DNA of 64,000 nucleotides. Origin: Limnobacter sp. 130. GTDB lineage: Bacteria > Pseudomonadota > Gammaproteobacteria > Burkholderiales > Burkholderiaceae_B. Below the pieces are notes generated by a model that worked only from the letters and a program-made list of their open reading frames with translations, searched no databases and was not told the DNA's origin. Positions 8,285-18,129 of this stretch are shown here, one piece after another. Both the position numbers and the translations under genes were made by a program. The DNA lies in the NCBI RefSeq assembly GCF_902506325.1, contig NZ_LR732328.1, positions 561,882 through 625,881 on the forward strand, given 5' to 3'. Each line of letters begins with the position of its first letter. The first letter of the stretch is position 1.

Positions 8285-9445
8285 ATGAGTAAGCCACTGT
8301 TGCGCGCAACATTGCTCGCTTTTGGATTGTGTGCAAGTCAATACAGTTATGCATTCAAGGACCCTTTGGAGTTGCCCGCAATTCAAGCGCCAAAAGCTGC
8401 AAAAGCATTGCTGCTGAATGTTACTTCGTATGGCGATACCGTATTAATGGTCGGTGAGCGCGGCATTATCTTGAAGCGGGACTTTGCAGTTGGCGATGTT
8501 GCTCAAGGTGTAAAAGACAATGAGGGTAAAGTGTGGACTCAGGCCAAGGTGCCTGTGTCAGTTAATCTGACTGGTGTGCAGTTCGTAAATGAAACCCTTG
8601 CCTTTGTAGTAGGCCATGACGGTGTCGTGTTGAAATCGACAGATGCGGGCGCGACTTGGGCCAAAGTATTTGATGGTATTAAAGCCAACGAGCAGGTTGT
8701 GGCGGCAGCGAAAAAGAAGATGGAGGACATGCAGAGTCGTTATGACGCGGCAAGCCCTGCAGACCAAGACAAGATGAATGAAGCATTGGAGGCGGCTACT
8801 TTTGCATTTGAAGATGCGGAGGCGGGTGCCCGATTCGGCCCAGCCCGGCCGATGTTGGATGTTTGGTTCAAAGATTCCAATACAGGTTGGGTTGTGGGTA
8901 GCTATGGCCAGATTTTTGAAACCAATGACAGTGGCGTGACCTGGACGCTGATCGCGAATCGCTTGGACAATCCTGATTTTCGTCATTACAACGGTTTGTA
9001 TGGCGATGAGACTGGATTGCTATTGATTGCCGGTGAGGCTGGCCGGGTTTATATCTCTACTGATTTCGGTGTCAATTGGACACGATCAGAGACGGGATAC
9101 AACGGTCATTTCTATGGAACGGTTGTGTTGCGGAATGAACAGGGGCAACCCATTGTGTTTGCCTATGGCTTTGGTGGCAATGTGTATCGATTGGGTGCTG
9201 GCGCTGCGGCATGGTGGCAATTGAAAAGTCCTAGCAAGGAAAGTTTTGTTCAAGGACTTGCGGTCGGGAAGGCTGCCCTGTTTGTTGATCAGAAAGGCCG
9301 TCTGATAAGTACCGACGAGTCGGGTACTACTTTGAGAATGGTCAGTGCCGAGGAAGGTAAACCAGTCACTGGGATGGCATTGGTCAATAACACTTTGGTA
9401 CTGAGCGGCCAGAATGGCCCTAGAACACTCGCGCTGCCACGCTAA
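8285..9445 (+). CDS. Ycf48/BNR-repeat (photosystem II assembly factor-like) periplasmic beta-propeller
   Basis: A 386-residue protein with a signal peptide (mature start near AFKDPLELP, residue 24). Repeated blocks of the form 'vG..G.i..T.D.G.tW' are visible, for example VVGHDGVVLKSTDAGATWAK, VVGSYGQIFETNDSGVTW and IAGEAGRVYISTDFGVNW. These are BNR/Ycf48-type propeller blades. In non-photosynthetic bacteria such proteins commonly sit beside DUF1302/DUF1329 and an MMPL transporter, so a scaffold or adaptor role in that envelope system is inferred, with no link to photosynthesis. A helical insert rich in Ala/Glu/Lys interrupts the propeller at about residues 130-180. Start ATG 8285 has GGAGA at 8276-8280. 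The transporter gene follows after 14 bases. Confidence 0.8.
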   Translation: MSKPLLRATLLAFGLCASQYSYAFKDPLELPAIQAPKAAKALLLNVTSYGDTVLMVGERGIILKRDFAVGDVAQGVKDNEGKVWTQAKVPVSVNLTGVQFVNETLAFVVGHDGVVLKSTDAGATWAKVFDGIKANEQVVAAAKKKMEDMQSRYDAASPADQDKMNEALEAATFAFEDAEAGARFGPARPMLDVWFKDSNTGWVVGSYGQIFETNDSGVTWTLIANRLDNPDFRHYNGLYGDETGLLLIAGEAGRVYISTDFGVNWTRSETGYNGHFYGTVVLRNEQGQPIVFAYGFGGNVYRLGAGAAAWWQLKSPSKESFVQGLAVGKAALFVDQKGRLISTDESGTTLRMVSAEEGKPVTGMALVNNTLVLSGQNGPRTLALPR

Positions 9446-9459
9446 CTGGAAGAATTGAT

Positions 9460-11826
9460 ATGAGCAATCAAGAAGAATTGGGAAAAGTCGAACGGTTTTT
9501 TGAGTCGATTTTGTTTGGACACCGCAAGTTGGTTATCGCCATTTTTGCAGTGCTGTCGGTGTTTTTTGCCTACCACGCGGTGCAACTTAGACCCGATGCA
9601 TCGTTCCAGAAAATGGTACCCGTCACGCATCCATTCATTGCCAATTATTTGAATTACGAGAATGAGTTACGGCCTTTGGGTAACGTGTTGCGAATTGCAG
9701 TACACAACAAAAATGGCACGATTTACGAGGCAGATTTTCTTGAAAAGCTTCGCTTGATCACGGATGAGGTGTTTTACATTCCGGGTGTGGATCGGGGTAA
9801 TTTGAGTTCGATCTGGACGCCGAATGTGATGTGGCGGCAGGTGACCGAGGAAGGTCTTCGCATGGGGCCTGTGATTGGACAGGGCTTCTCGGGGACACCT
9901 GAGCAAATTGAAGCTGTGAGGGCCAACGTTGAGAAATCAGGTCGAATCGGTTCTTTGGTATCGAATGATCAGCGGTCGGCAATTATTCTGGCCCCGCTGT
10001 TGGAGGTTGATCCTGATTCTGGTGAAAAGCTGAGTTACGGCAAGTTGTCAGAGCGAATCGAAGAATTGATTCGCGACAAATACCAGAGTGACGACATTTC
10101 GATTCACATCACTGGTTTTGCCAAGGTTGTGGGTGATCTGATCGAAGGTGCAAAAGACATCGCGGGCTTCTTTGCCATTACTTTCGTTCTTACTGTGATT
10201 TTGCTGCTTTGGTACTCCCGTTGCTGGAAGAGTACGACTGCAACCATTTTCTGTTGTTCGCTTGCAGTGATCTGGCACTTGGGTTCAGTGAGTTTGCTTG
10301 GGTTTGGTTTGGATCCATATTCGATTCTGGTGCCGTTTTTGACGTTTGCGATCGGTGTTAGTCACGCGATTCAAAACGTTCGAACCATGGCCACGGAGCG
10401 ATTCCATGGCGCAAACAAAATCGAAGCGTCAAAAGCCACTTTCCATTTGTTGTTTATTCCGGGTTCTGTGGCTTTGCTAGCCGATGCCGTTGGTTTTTCT
10501 ACTTTGCTGGTGATCGAGATTGGTGTGATTCGCGAACTGGCGATCAGCGCTTCGATTGGTGTGGCGGTGATTATTTTTACCAAAATGTTTTTGCTTCCGG
10601 TGCTGATGAGTTACACCGATGTGACGGAACGTGGTCTGAAGCAAGTAGCCAAACAGGAAGCCAGCAAGCACACTGTGTCGCATTGGCTTTCTCGCTTGAC
10701 AGAAAAGAAAGTGGCCTATGGCGTTAGCGCCGCTGCCGCTGTAATTCTTGTGAGCGGTTTGTATGCGTCCTCTGGAATCAAGATTGGTGACCTTGACCCG
10801 GGCGCGCCTGAATTGCGTCCCGATTCACGGTACAACCAGGATGTGAAATTCTTGGTGGAAAACTACTCGACCAGTTCAGATGTATTTGTTGTGATGGTTG
10901 AAACCCCTGCGGGAGAGTGCGGCGCGTACCCTGTGGCTTCGGCTGTAGATCGTTTTCAGTGGGATATGGAAAATACCCCTGGGGTGGAAGGCACTGTTTC
11001 GCTTTTCACTGTGATGAAAAACATCATTGCGGGTTTCAATGGCGGCAATCCGAAATGGTTGGCCATTTCACGTGATCGATTCATTTCCAACGGGGCACAC
11101 AAAAACATTCCCACTACCTTGTACAACTCCGAATGTTCGATGACACCCGTTATTCTGTTTTTGTCTGATCACAAGGCGGAGACGCTTGAGCGCGTGGTAG
11201 CGAAGGTGCAGGCTTTTGCAGCAGAGAATGATTCGGCCGATGCCAAATTTACTCTGGCAGCGGGCAATAGCGGTATTGAAGCGGCAACCAATATTGTGGT
11301 GGAACAGGCACAAAGAACCATGTTGCTGTTGGTTTACAGCATTGTTGGTGCGCTTGTGTGGTGGGAGTTCAAGAGTTTCCGCGTGATGCTGGCCATTATG
11401 ATCCCGCTGTTTATCACGGAGGTGTTGTGCAAGGTAATCATGGTGCAACTGAACCTGGGTATTAAAGTAGCTACACTGCCGGTCATTGCACTGGGTGTGG
11501 GTATTGGTGTGGATTACGGTATTTACATCTATAACCGTTTGGAGAGCTTCCTGGCCAAGGGTCTGAATTTCAAGGATGCTTATTTTGAAACCTTGCGATC
11601 TACCGGTGTGGCTGTAGCCCTAACTGCTGTCACCTTGGCTCTGGGTGTATTCACTTGGGCGTTTTCAGCAATCAAATTCCAGGCCGACATGGGGATGTTG
11701 CTTGCCTTCATGTTCTTGTGGAACATGGTGGGGGCAGTAATTTTGATTCCGGCCTTGGTGCGTTTGTTTGCCTTTGATGCGGTTAAAAAACGATTTGGTC
11801 CTTCGGTAGAGGGGCCAGGTCGCTGA
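9460..11826 (+). CDS. RND superfamily transporter of the MMPL type
   Basis: A 788-residue inner-membrane protein with the RND/MMPL plan: one N-terminal transmembrane helix, a large periplasmic loop (about residues 45-230), a block of helices to about 400, a helix near 425, a second periplasmic loop, and a final helix block (about 620-780). The second half contains ALGVGIGVDYGIYIYNR, a typical RND transmembrane-4/10 region. Such proteins export lipids, hopanoids or other hydrophobic compounds using the proton gradient. Length is near that of single-protein MMPL exporters rather than of trimeric AcrB (over 1000). It is the last gene of the DUF1302 cluster and is followed by a terminator at 11849-11875. 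It probably supplies the energy for that system; the substrate is unknown. Confidence 0.85.
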   Translation: MSNQEELGKVERFFESILFGHRKLVIAIFAVLSVFFAYHAVQLRPDASFQKMVPVTHPFIANYLNYENELRPLGNVLRIAVHNKNGTIYEADFLEKLRLITDEVFYIPGVDRGNLSSIWTPNVMWRQVTEEGLRMGPVIGQGFSGTPEQIEAVRANVEKSGRIGSLVSNDQRSAIILAPLLEVDPDSGEKLSYGKLSERIEELIRDKYQSDDISIHITGFAKVVGDLIEGAKDIAGFFAITFVLTVILLLWYSRCWKSTTATIFCCSLAVIWHLGSVSLLGFGLDPYSILVPFLTFAIGVSHAIQNVRTMATERFHGANKIEASKATFHLLFIPGSVALLADAVGFSTLLVIEIGVIRELAISASIGVAVIIFTKMFLLPVLMSYTDVTERGLKQVAKQEASKHTVSHWLSRLTEKKVAYGVSAAAAVILVSGLYASSGIKIGDLDPGAPELRPDSRYNQDVKFLVENYSTSSDVFVVMVETPAGECGAYPVASAVDRFQWDMENTPGVEGTVSLFTVMKNIIAGFNGGNPKWLAISRDRFISNGAHKNIPTTLYNSECSMTPVILFLSDHKAETLERVVAKVQAFAAENDSADAKFTLAAGNSGIEAATNIVVEQAQRTMLLLVYSIVGALVWWEFKSFRVMLAIMIPLFITEVLCKVIMVQLNLGIKVATLPVIALGVGIGVDYGIYIYNRLESFLAKGLNFKDAYFETLRSTGVAVALTAVTLALGVFTWAFSAIKFQADMGMLLAFMFLWNMVGAVILIPALVRLFAFDAVKKRFGPSVEGPGR

Positions 11827-11848
11827 TCACAGGTGTTGTCATGAACTC

Positions 11849-11875
11849 AAGGGCAGCTTAAGCTGCCCTTTTTTT
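11849..11875 (+). terminator. Factor-independent terminator after the MMPL transporter gene
   Basis: A 22-base perfect palindrome (11849-11870; core GGGCAGCTTAAGCTGCCC) runs directly into a T-run to 11875. It closes the DUF1302-DUF1329-Ycf48-MMPL gene set and separates it from the next gene at 11933. Confidence 0.85.
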
Positions 11876-11932
11876 ATGGACTCGGGTTTGTGGTAACCTC
11901 CTTGAATCGTTCTTCATTCGCCAATTTCTGCC

Positions 11933-12919
11933 ATGCAGTTTCCAGAACTCCCTGCCATTCCTCACCCTTTGCAATTTAAGTCGGTCACTTTCACAGGTTT
12001 GGAGCCGGGGCCAAAATTTATTGTTCTTGGTGCCGTTCACGGTAACGAAGTGTCGGGCAGCAAGGCAATTCTGAAGATGATTCAGGAGTTTGAGACTGGT
12101 GAACGTTTTCTGACCAAAGGGCAGCTAACTTTCGTTCCGATTACCAACCCTTTGGCTTACAACCGAAAGCAGCGCAATGGCGACAGAAACCTGAATCGCA
12201 ATTTGACGCCAACGAATAATCCGGCTGACTTTGAAGACCATGTTGCAAATTGGCTTTGTCCTCTGTTGGCCGCACATGATGTCTTGCTGGACATACACAG
12301 CTTTCAGAAAGGGGACATACCTTTCGCTTTGTTTGGTCCGAGGAACAACAACAGTGAGCTGGAGTCCTTTGAGCATGAAAGCGCAGAACGTGGATTGGCG
12401 CTACGACTGGGGGTGTCTCGTTTTGTCGATGGATGGCTGGACACTTACGCCAAGGGTGTAGCGAATCGGGTCGTCTACCTGAAGGCGACAGCTCAGTCAG
12501 GTGAGGGTTTGAATACCGATCCACGTTATGGGATGGGCACCACCGAGTGTATGCGCTCAAGTGGGGGTTATGCGGTAACTTTGGAATGTGGTCAGCATGA
12601 CGATCCTGCAGGACCAGATGTGGCTTATCAGGCCATTTCCAATGCTTTGATTCATCTGGATTTGATCGATGGCTTGCCCGTGCCGGCGGTCAGTGAATAC
12701 CAACATCTCAGTTTGGTTGAGGTGAATGACAAGCACCATTTTGATGATCAGTTTGTTCGTTCCTGGTCAAGCTTCGATCCTATTCGAAAAGGTGAGCTGA
12801 TCGGGATTCGACAAAGCGGGGAGGAAGTCCGGGCCAGCCGAGACGGATTTATTGTTTTCCCTAATACCTTGTCGCAAGCCGGGCAGGAGTGGTTTTACGT
12901 GGCGGAGATCAATCAGTAA
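11933..12919 (+). CDS. Succinylglutamate desuccinylase/aspartoacylase family zinc enzyme
   Basis: A 328-residue member of the AstE/AspA family (M14-like zinc hydrolases). The first zinc-binding motif H-x-x-E is seen as GAVHGNEVSG (His36, Glu39), the substrate-binding NRNLNRN segment follows, and the third ligand lies in LDIHSFQKG. The C-terminal half carries the beta-rich domain of this family (DGFIVFPN near the end). The reaction is hydrolysis of an N-acyl-amino acid or a related amide; the exact substrate cannot be told, and no arginine-succinyltransferase genes are nearby, so a role as AstE is unlikely. The start at 11933 follows the terminator by about 60 bases, so it has its own promoter. 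Alternative: a deacylase acting on other N-acyl amino acids. Confidence 0.82.
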   Translation: MQFPELPAIPHPLQFKSVTFTGLEPGPKFIVLGAVHGNEVSGSKAILKMIQEFETGERFLTKGQLTFVPITNPLAYNRKQRNGDRNLNRNLTPTNNPADFEDHVANWLCPLLAAHDVLLDIHSFQKGDIPFALFGPRNNNSELESFEHESAERGLALRLGVSRFVDGWLDTYAKGVANRVVYLKATAQSGEGLNTDPRYGMGTTECMRSSGGYAVTLECGQHDDPAGPDVAYQAISNALIHLDLIDGLPVPAVSEYQHLSLVEVNDKHHFDDQFVRSWSSFDPIRKGELIGIRQSGEEVRASRDGFIVFPNTLSQAGQEWFYVAEINQ

Positions 12920-13066
12920 CCCCAAAGAGGGGGTAAATAAGTAATTTTTCCTAATAAAACGCATCAAATGCCTACAAACAAGTGATTGAAATATATCACT
13001 TTCCTGATTGAGTCTTCTGCGCGCTTTTGTTTAAATAAAGACTCCGGTAAGGGGTATTTCATAACA

Positions 13067-13921
13067 ATGAGCGGTATTAGAGACCAGATTACAGATCAGA
13101 CCAACCACGCTGTTGCGTTGCTTGGCGGTGCCACTGCGCAGTCTTACAGTGTAGTAAGTTTGAATACGCTCTCAGCGGCACTTGATGTGCCCGATGCCGG
13201 TTCAGGTCTCGCTCAGTTGGAAACCACGATCAAGTCTATTCAAAGTGAGGTGGAATACACTTCGCACGCCGTAGACAAATCATTTGTTGATTCGTCACTT
13301 GGTCAGCAATCTAATCGATTTGCATCGTTAACCATGAATGATGAGCTGAGCGACTTGCCCAGCGGATTCGTCGGCATGGGAATTCAAAATCCAGAATTAA
13401 TGTCACGCTTTGACGAGTTTTCAGTTGAAAACGAGAGTGACTTTGATGCTCAGCAATTGGAGTCGCCCGGCGCCGCATTGAGTCCGGAAGATTCTTCTGA
13501 GGGCCTTGCGAGCGATGTCAACGGATTTTCTTTCTTTGATTTTATCGAGCAGGCTATTGCACAAGCTGAGGCGTCTCAACAAGATTTTGGTGACACCTTT
13601 GATGGTAGTCGTCAAGGCGAGTTTCGTGAGTTTCTGGTAAATACCGGTATGGAGCTTGACTCTGGAGTTCGCGGGTTTCTACAAGAAAACGTCGCGGGTG
13701 TCGGCCGCGATCTATTGTCTTCGGCCATTGATGCCACGGGAGTCGATGTTTTGGACCCGGTTGCCGATCCTTTGTTGAGTGTTGATTATTACGCCAAGTC
13801 CGCTGAGGTTCTTAACAGCCTGATGGATGCTGTGGCGCAGCCCATCGGTTCAATTGCCTTGCCACAATTGGGGCCTTTGTTGGCCGATCCACGCGAAGAG
13901 TTGTCAGCCTATCTCGGCTGA
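13067..13921 (+). CDS. Acidic protein of unknown function, upstream of cheV
   Basis: A 284-residue protein I do not recognise. It is strikingly acidic (runs such as SVENESDFDAQQLES and SPEDSSEGLASD) and low in Lys/Cys, with short hydrophobic C-terminal helices (PIGSIALPQLGPLLADP). There is no signal peptide or transmembrane helix. I chose ATG 13067, preceded by AAGGGG at 13049-13054, over the longer TTG-initiated frame from 12986, whose start lacks a ribosome site. It lies 94 bases upstream of cheV on the same strand, so a link to chemotaxis or surface motility is conceivable but unproven. A weak hairpin at 13942-13960 follows the gene. Codon use resembles the neighbours, so it is probably a genuine, lineage-specific gene. 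Confidence 0.6.
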   Translation: MSGIRDQITDQTNHAVALLGGATAQSYSVVSLNTLSAALDVPDAGSGLAQLETTIKSIQSEVEYTSHAVDKSFVDSSLGQQSNRFASLTMNDELSDLPSGFVGMGIQNPELMSRFDEFSVENESDFDAQQLESPGAALSPEDSSEGLASDVNGFSFFDFIEQAIAQAEASQQDFGDTFDGSRQGEFREFLVNTGMELDSGVRGFLQENVAGVGRDLLSSAIDATGVDVLDPVADPLLSVDYYAKSAEVLNSLMDAVAQPIGSIALPQLGPLLADPREELSAYLG

Positions 13922-14015
13922 ATAACGGATTCGTCTAAAGGCGTAAAAGACCGCTTTTATCCCCCTTCCTAAGGATTTGATTCGTTGTCACTTGGTTCAA
14001 AATACAGCTTGAACC

Positions 14016-14948
14016 ATGTCAACAGTCAATCCACTCATGAACTACAACAACGAAAGAACTCCTGGTGAATCATCGACAGAGATGATTGAGATACTGCTGT
14101 TTTCTTTGGGTGCTCAGGAAACATTCGGTTTAAACGTATTCAAAATTCGCGAAGTCACAGAATTGTCGCAGGTCACCCAGATTCCTGGGCAGCAAGGCGC
14201 CATGAATGGCGTGATATCGCTGCGGGGGCAGGTACTGCCCGTGGTTTCGCTTGGAGATGCAATTGGCATGTCCACTGGTGAGCCCAACTCCAAAATGATT
14301 ATTTCCGAATTTGCCTCTCGTTCGGTGGCTTTTGCAGTGACCGATGTCGACAAAATCATTCGGGTACCTTGGTCGGCTGTAAAGCCACCGCAAAAGTACG
14401 ATTCTGAAGAAGGCTCTGTTTTCGGCGTTGTGATGCTCGAAGATGGCAGTCTGGTCTCTCTCGTGGACATTGAAAGTGTTTGCCACCGTGTCTTGCCAGA
14501 AAAAGACGCCACGCCTGTGACGGCTGGATTCGAATTGAACAAGGCGGGCCCTGTCTTTTTTGTTGATGATTCAATTGTGGCCAGGCGCAAAATCAGCGAA
14601 GTACTCGACACCATGGGTTTAAAACACAGCCATGCAGTAAACGGCGTTGAGGCAGAGCAAAAGCTTTTGGCGATTGCGTCCAGTGCCAATCAGAATTCCG
14701 AAGAGCTGGAGGAGCGGGTTTCTTTGGTGCTGGTGGACGAGGAAATGCCGATTATGGATGGTTGCACCCTGACCAGAAAGCTCAAAGGTGACCCACGGTT
14801 TAAGAATATTCCAATCATTATGTATTCCTCGTTGACGTCAGAAGAAAATGCCAGACGCGGCATAGAGGCTGGCGTGAACATTTACGTGAAGAAGTTTGAT
14901 TCAACTTCTCTTTCCAACGCCATCGGTCAGCTTTTGGCGCACGCTTGA
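14016..14948 (+). CDS. cheV: Chemotaxis coupling protein CheV (CheW domain plus response-regulator receiver)
   Basis: A 310-residue protein with an N-terminal CheW-like domain (about residues 22-165; FGLNVFKIREV, RGQVLPVVSL) joined to a C-terminal receiver domain (about 178-310). In the receiver the acidic pair is Asp184/Asp185, the phosphoacceptor is Asp241 in LVLVDEEMPIMDG, and the conserved Lys lies in IYVKKFD. CheV couples chemoreceptors to CheA and tunes adaptation through phosphorylation. No other che gene is nearby, so it is an orphan. The start is ATG 14016; ATG 14037 is an alternative, and neither has a strong ribosome site. The acidic protein upstream may be co-transcribed. Confidence 0.92.
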   Translation: MSTVNPLMNYNNERTPGESSTEMIEILLFSLGAQETFGLNVFKIREVTELSQVTQIPGQQGAMNGVISLRGQVLPVVSLGDAIGMSTGEPNSKMIISEFASRSVAFAVTDVDKIIRVPWSAVKPPQKYDSEEGSVFGVVMLEDGSLVSLVDIESVCHRVLPEKDATPVTAGFELNKAGPVFFVDDSIVARRKISEVLDTMGLKHSHAVNGVEAEQKLLAIASSANQNSEELEERVSLVLVDEEMPIMDGCTLTRKLKGDPRFKNIPIIMYSSLTSEENARRGIEAGVNIYVKKFDSTSLSNAIGQLLAHA

Positions 14949-15017
14949 TAACAATTACCTGGAACGCGCTACACTTTTGATCAATCGAAGTGAGTGCTTT
15001 CCGGGAAGAATTGTTTC

Positions 15018-15641
15018 ATGTTTGATTTAATCGCGAGTGATCTTCGTTTAAAAGGTTACAGCGTTCAAAAAGACGCACTGCCTGTCCAATTAATCTCAGA
15101 CTTGTTGAACGCTTTAAAAGCAAAGCCGCCCGGCGTGTTGAAGAAGGCCGGAATTGGACGTGCGCATGGTCAACAGTCGAACGCTGAAATTCGTCGTGAT
15201 GAAATAGCCTGGATAGAGCGCACTGACGAGGGTGCGGCAGAACAATGGCTGGAGTTCAGCGCGCAGTTGCAGCAATACTTGAATCGCACATTGATGCTGG
15301 GTTTGTTTTCTTTTGAATCGCATTTCGCGCATTATGCAGCGGGCGCTTTTTACAAAACCCATGTAGATGCATTCAGGGGGCAGGCCAATCGGGTGTTGTC
15401 AGTTGTGTTGTACCTGAACCTGGAATGGGGCCCGGCAGATGGCGGGGAAATGGTGCTTTATTCTGACCAGAATCCCCAACAGATCCTGGAGACCATTCAG
15501 CCTTTGGGCGGAACCTTGGTCGTGTTTTTAAGTGAAGACTTTCCGCATGAAGTGCTGCCCGCGAAGCGTGATCGCTACAGCATTGCTGGCTGGTATAGAG
15601 TCAACACATCGAGCACCCAGCATATTGATCCCCCTGCCTGA
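15018..15641 (+). CDS. 2-oxoglutarate/Fe(II)-dependent oxygenase of the prolyl-4-hydroxylase type
   Basis: A 207-residue protein with the P4Hc double-stranded beta-helix. The iron triad H-x-D...H is visible as HVD at 115-117 and PHEV (His177), with Arg about eight to nine residues further on (KRDRYS) as the 2-oxoglutarate anchor. GGEMVLY is the usual strand between them. It hydroxylates an unknown substrate, possibly a protein, using O2 and 2-oxoglutarate. ATG 15018 was chosen because GGGAAGAA at 15003-15010 is correctly spaced; a longer GTG frame from 14994 overlaps this ribosome site. It stands 69 bases after cheV and converges with the NrsF gene. Confidence 0.85.
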   Translation: MFDLIASDLRLKGYSVQKDALPVQLISDLLNALKAKPPGVLKKAGIGRAHGQQSNAEIRRDEIAWIERTDEGAAEQWLEFSAQLQQYLNRTLMLGLFSFESHFAHYAAGAFYKTHVDAFRGQANRVLSVVLYLNLEWGPADGGEMVLYSDQNPQQILETIQPLGGTLVVFLSEDFPHEVLPAKRDRYSIAGWYRVNTSSTQHIDPPA

Positions 15642-15659
15642 GACGGGTCGACCATCGTT

Positions 15660-16295
15660 TTACCAGCGTAAAAATTTCGGTCCTAGAAGGGCACCCAACG
15701 AACCGCAAAGGGCAATACCCAGTGTGTACCAAACAGCAATGAAGGGCGCAGCAGGTTCTGTGCAGGCTAGCGCATAGGCCAGGGCCGCCACTGAACCCGA
15801 GAACAATCCACACGCTGCGCCTGCATAAGTTAAATGAGTGGGGGCGAAACCTCGCATGGCCCAAAATGAGCAGGCCATTACGGGAATCGATAAGGCGAGA
15901 ATGGCCCATGGACAGACCAACCAGGAGTGGCCCAATAGCGCAGCAGCTCGCTCTGCCTCAGGGGTGCCTAGGTACGACAGCACCCCGGCCATGGCCATGA
16001 GCAACACCACGGCGATTACAGCCGAAGTGGCCTGTTTTCCTGATGCGCCTGGTTTACCCAAACGTGCAAACAGCCAACCTGCTGCAATGACCAACGTGCC
16101 AGCATATCCAATCTTGATCCAGGGGCCAGTTTCAGCGAACATGGTGCCGGGTATCAGACCTAAAACCCCCAATACGATTGCCGCAGCAATCAGCCCACCC
16201 ACAATACCGGCAGGTACCAAGCGATTGACCACCGATACCTTTGGGGCAGGGCCGGCCTGGTTTGCTATCATTGTGATCAGATCATCAGTTTTCAT
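15660..16295 (-). CDS. nrsF: NrsF/DUF1109-type membrane anti-sigma factor
   Basis: A 211-residue integral membrane protein with about six hydrophobic helices and a short cytoplasmic N-terminus (MKTDDLITMIANQAG). This matches the DUF1109 family, whose Caulobacter member NrsF holds an ECF sigma factor inactive at the membrane. Here its ATG overlaps the stop of the ECF sigma gene by four bases (ATGA, 16292-16295), so the two are translationally coupled, which supports a regulator/sigma pair. Small periplasmic loops and the absence of a ZAS zinc motif fit this class better than ordinary soluble anti-sigma domains. The inducing signal is not evident. Confidence 0.8.
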   Translation of the reverse strand: MKTDDLITMIANQAGPAPKVSVVNRLVPAGIVGGLIAAAIVLGVLGLIPGTMFAETGPWIKIGYAGTLVIAAGWLFARLGKPGASGKQATSAVIAVVLLMAMAGVLSYLGTPEAERAAALLGHSWLVCPWAILALSIPVMACSFWAMRGFAPTHLTYAGAACGLFSGSVAALAYALACTEPAAPFIAVWYTLGIALCGSLGALLGPKFLRW

Positions 16296-16873
16296 GTTTC
16301 ACTCCTGACCAAAGCTGCCAATTGTTTCAATCCTCGATGCACTTGCACCTTCAAGGCAGCCACGGATACCCCACTACGCTCAGAGGCCTCAATCATCGAA
16401 AGGCCTTCAATTTTCGTGAGCAAAATGGCCTGTTTCTGTAATTCCGGCAGTTGCTCAAGCAATACCCCCAAGTCACGTTTCGAGGGCAGCTCCTCCTGTG
16501 TGGCGGGGTGCTGGTCCTCAGTCAGATCGTCAAGCGAGTCATTTAAGTTGTCCTTTCGACCACGCCTACGCCACAAATCAACCAACTTGTGACGCGCAAT
16601 TGCGAATACCCAACTACTAACGGGCAATGTCTCGTCATAAGTACCTCGCTGCATATGCAATGCCAACAAAGTTTCCTGCACCAAGTCTTCAACCTCGTCG
16701 GGCAAGGCTTGAAGCCTGCGACTGTAAAAGCGACGCAAACGCTGAGCGATTTTAGAAAGTGCCTCCCGATACGCTTGGGGATCTCCGCTTTGCGCGCGCA
16801 TCCACAAGGGTTTGAGCGACAGCTCAAAATCGTCTTGAGGGTGAACACCATTGGATTCGCTGGGAGGGATCAT
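16292..16873 (-). CDS. ECF-family RNA polymerase sigma factor
   Basis: A 193-residue sigma-70 family factor. Region 2 is visible as EVEDLVQETLLALH...LPVSSWVFAIARHKLVDLWRR, and region 4 as LPELQKQAILLTKIEGLSMIEASERSGVSVAALKVQVHRGLKQL. Length fits an ECF sigma of the group paired with NrsF-type anti-sigma proteins, and the next gene encodes that protein. By analogy it would respond to oxidative or metal stress, but no regulon member can be named from this window. The start codon at 16873 has only a weak ribosome site. It is divergent from the formaldehyde dehydrogenase gene, leaving a 133-base shared intergenic region. Confidence 0.88.
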   Translation of the reverse strand: MIPPSESNGVHPQDDFELSLKPLWMRAQSGDPQAYREALSKIAQRLRRFYSRRLQALPDEVEDLVQETLLALHMQRGTYDETLPVSSWVFAIARHKLVDLWRRRGRKDNLNDSLDDLTEDQHPATQEELPSKRDLGVLLEQLPELQKQAILLTKIEGLSMIEASERSGVSVAALKVQVHRGLKQLAALVRSET

Positions 16874-16955
16874 TCGGTTACAAAGACATGCTTTTAATTG
16901 TTACCAGACACTACCACACTTCAAATGCGGCCAGCCGCCTGCATGGTAGCCCTGA

Positions 16956-18128
<1,173 letters not shown>

Positions 18129-18129
18129 T

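Noticed and set aside
12920-12966. Terminator after the aspartoacylase-family gene
   Set aside because: A short ACCCC/GGGGT hairpin is present, but it is not followed immediately by a T-run, so it is too weak to list.
12986-13066. Longer N-terminus of the acidic orphan protein (TTG start at 12986)
   Set aside because: No ribosome site, and the added residues look like intergenic translation; ATG 13067 is better supported.
13922-14015. Sigma-28 flagellar promoter upstream of cheV
   Set aside because: A TAAA-like element is present but no GCCGATAA box at the proper distance.
16874-16925. ECF/NrsF-type GTAACC -35 element in front of the sigma gene
   Set aside because: GTAAC occurs on the minus strand, but no matching -10 lies at the right spacing before the start codon.
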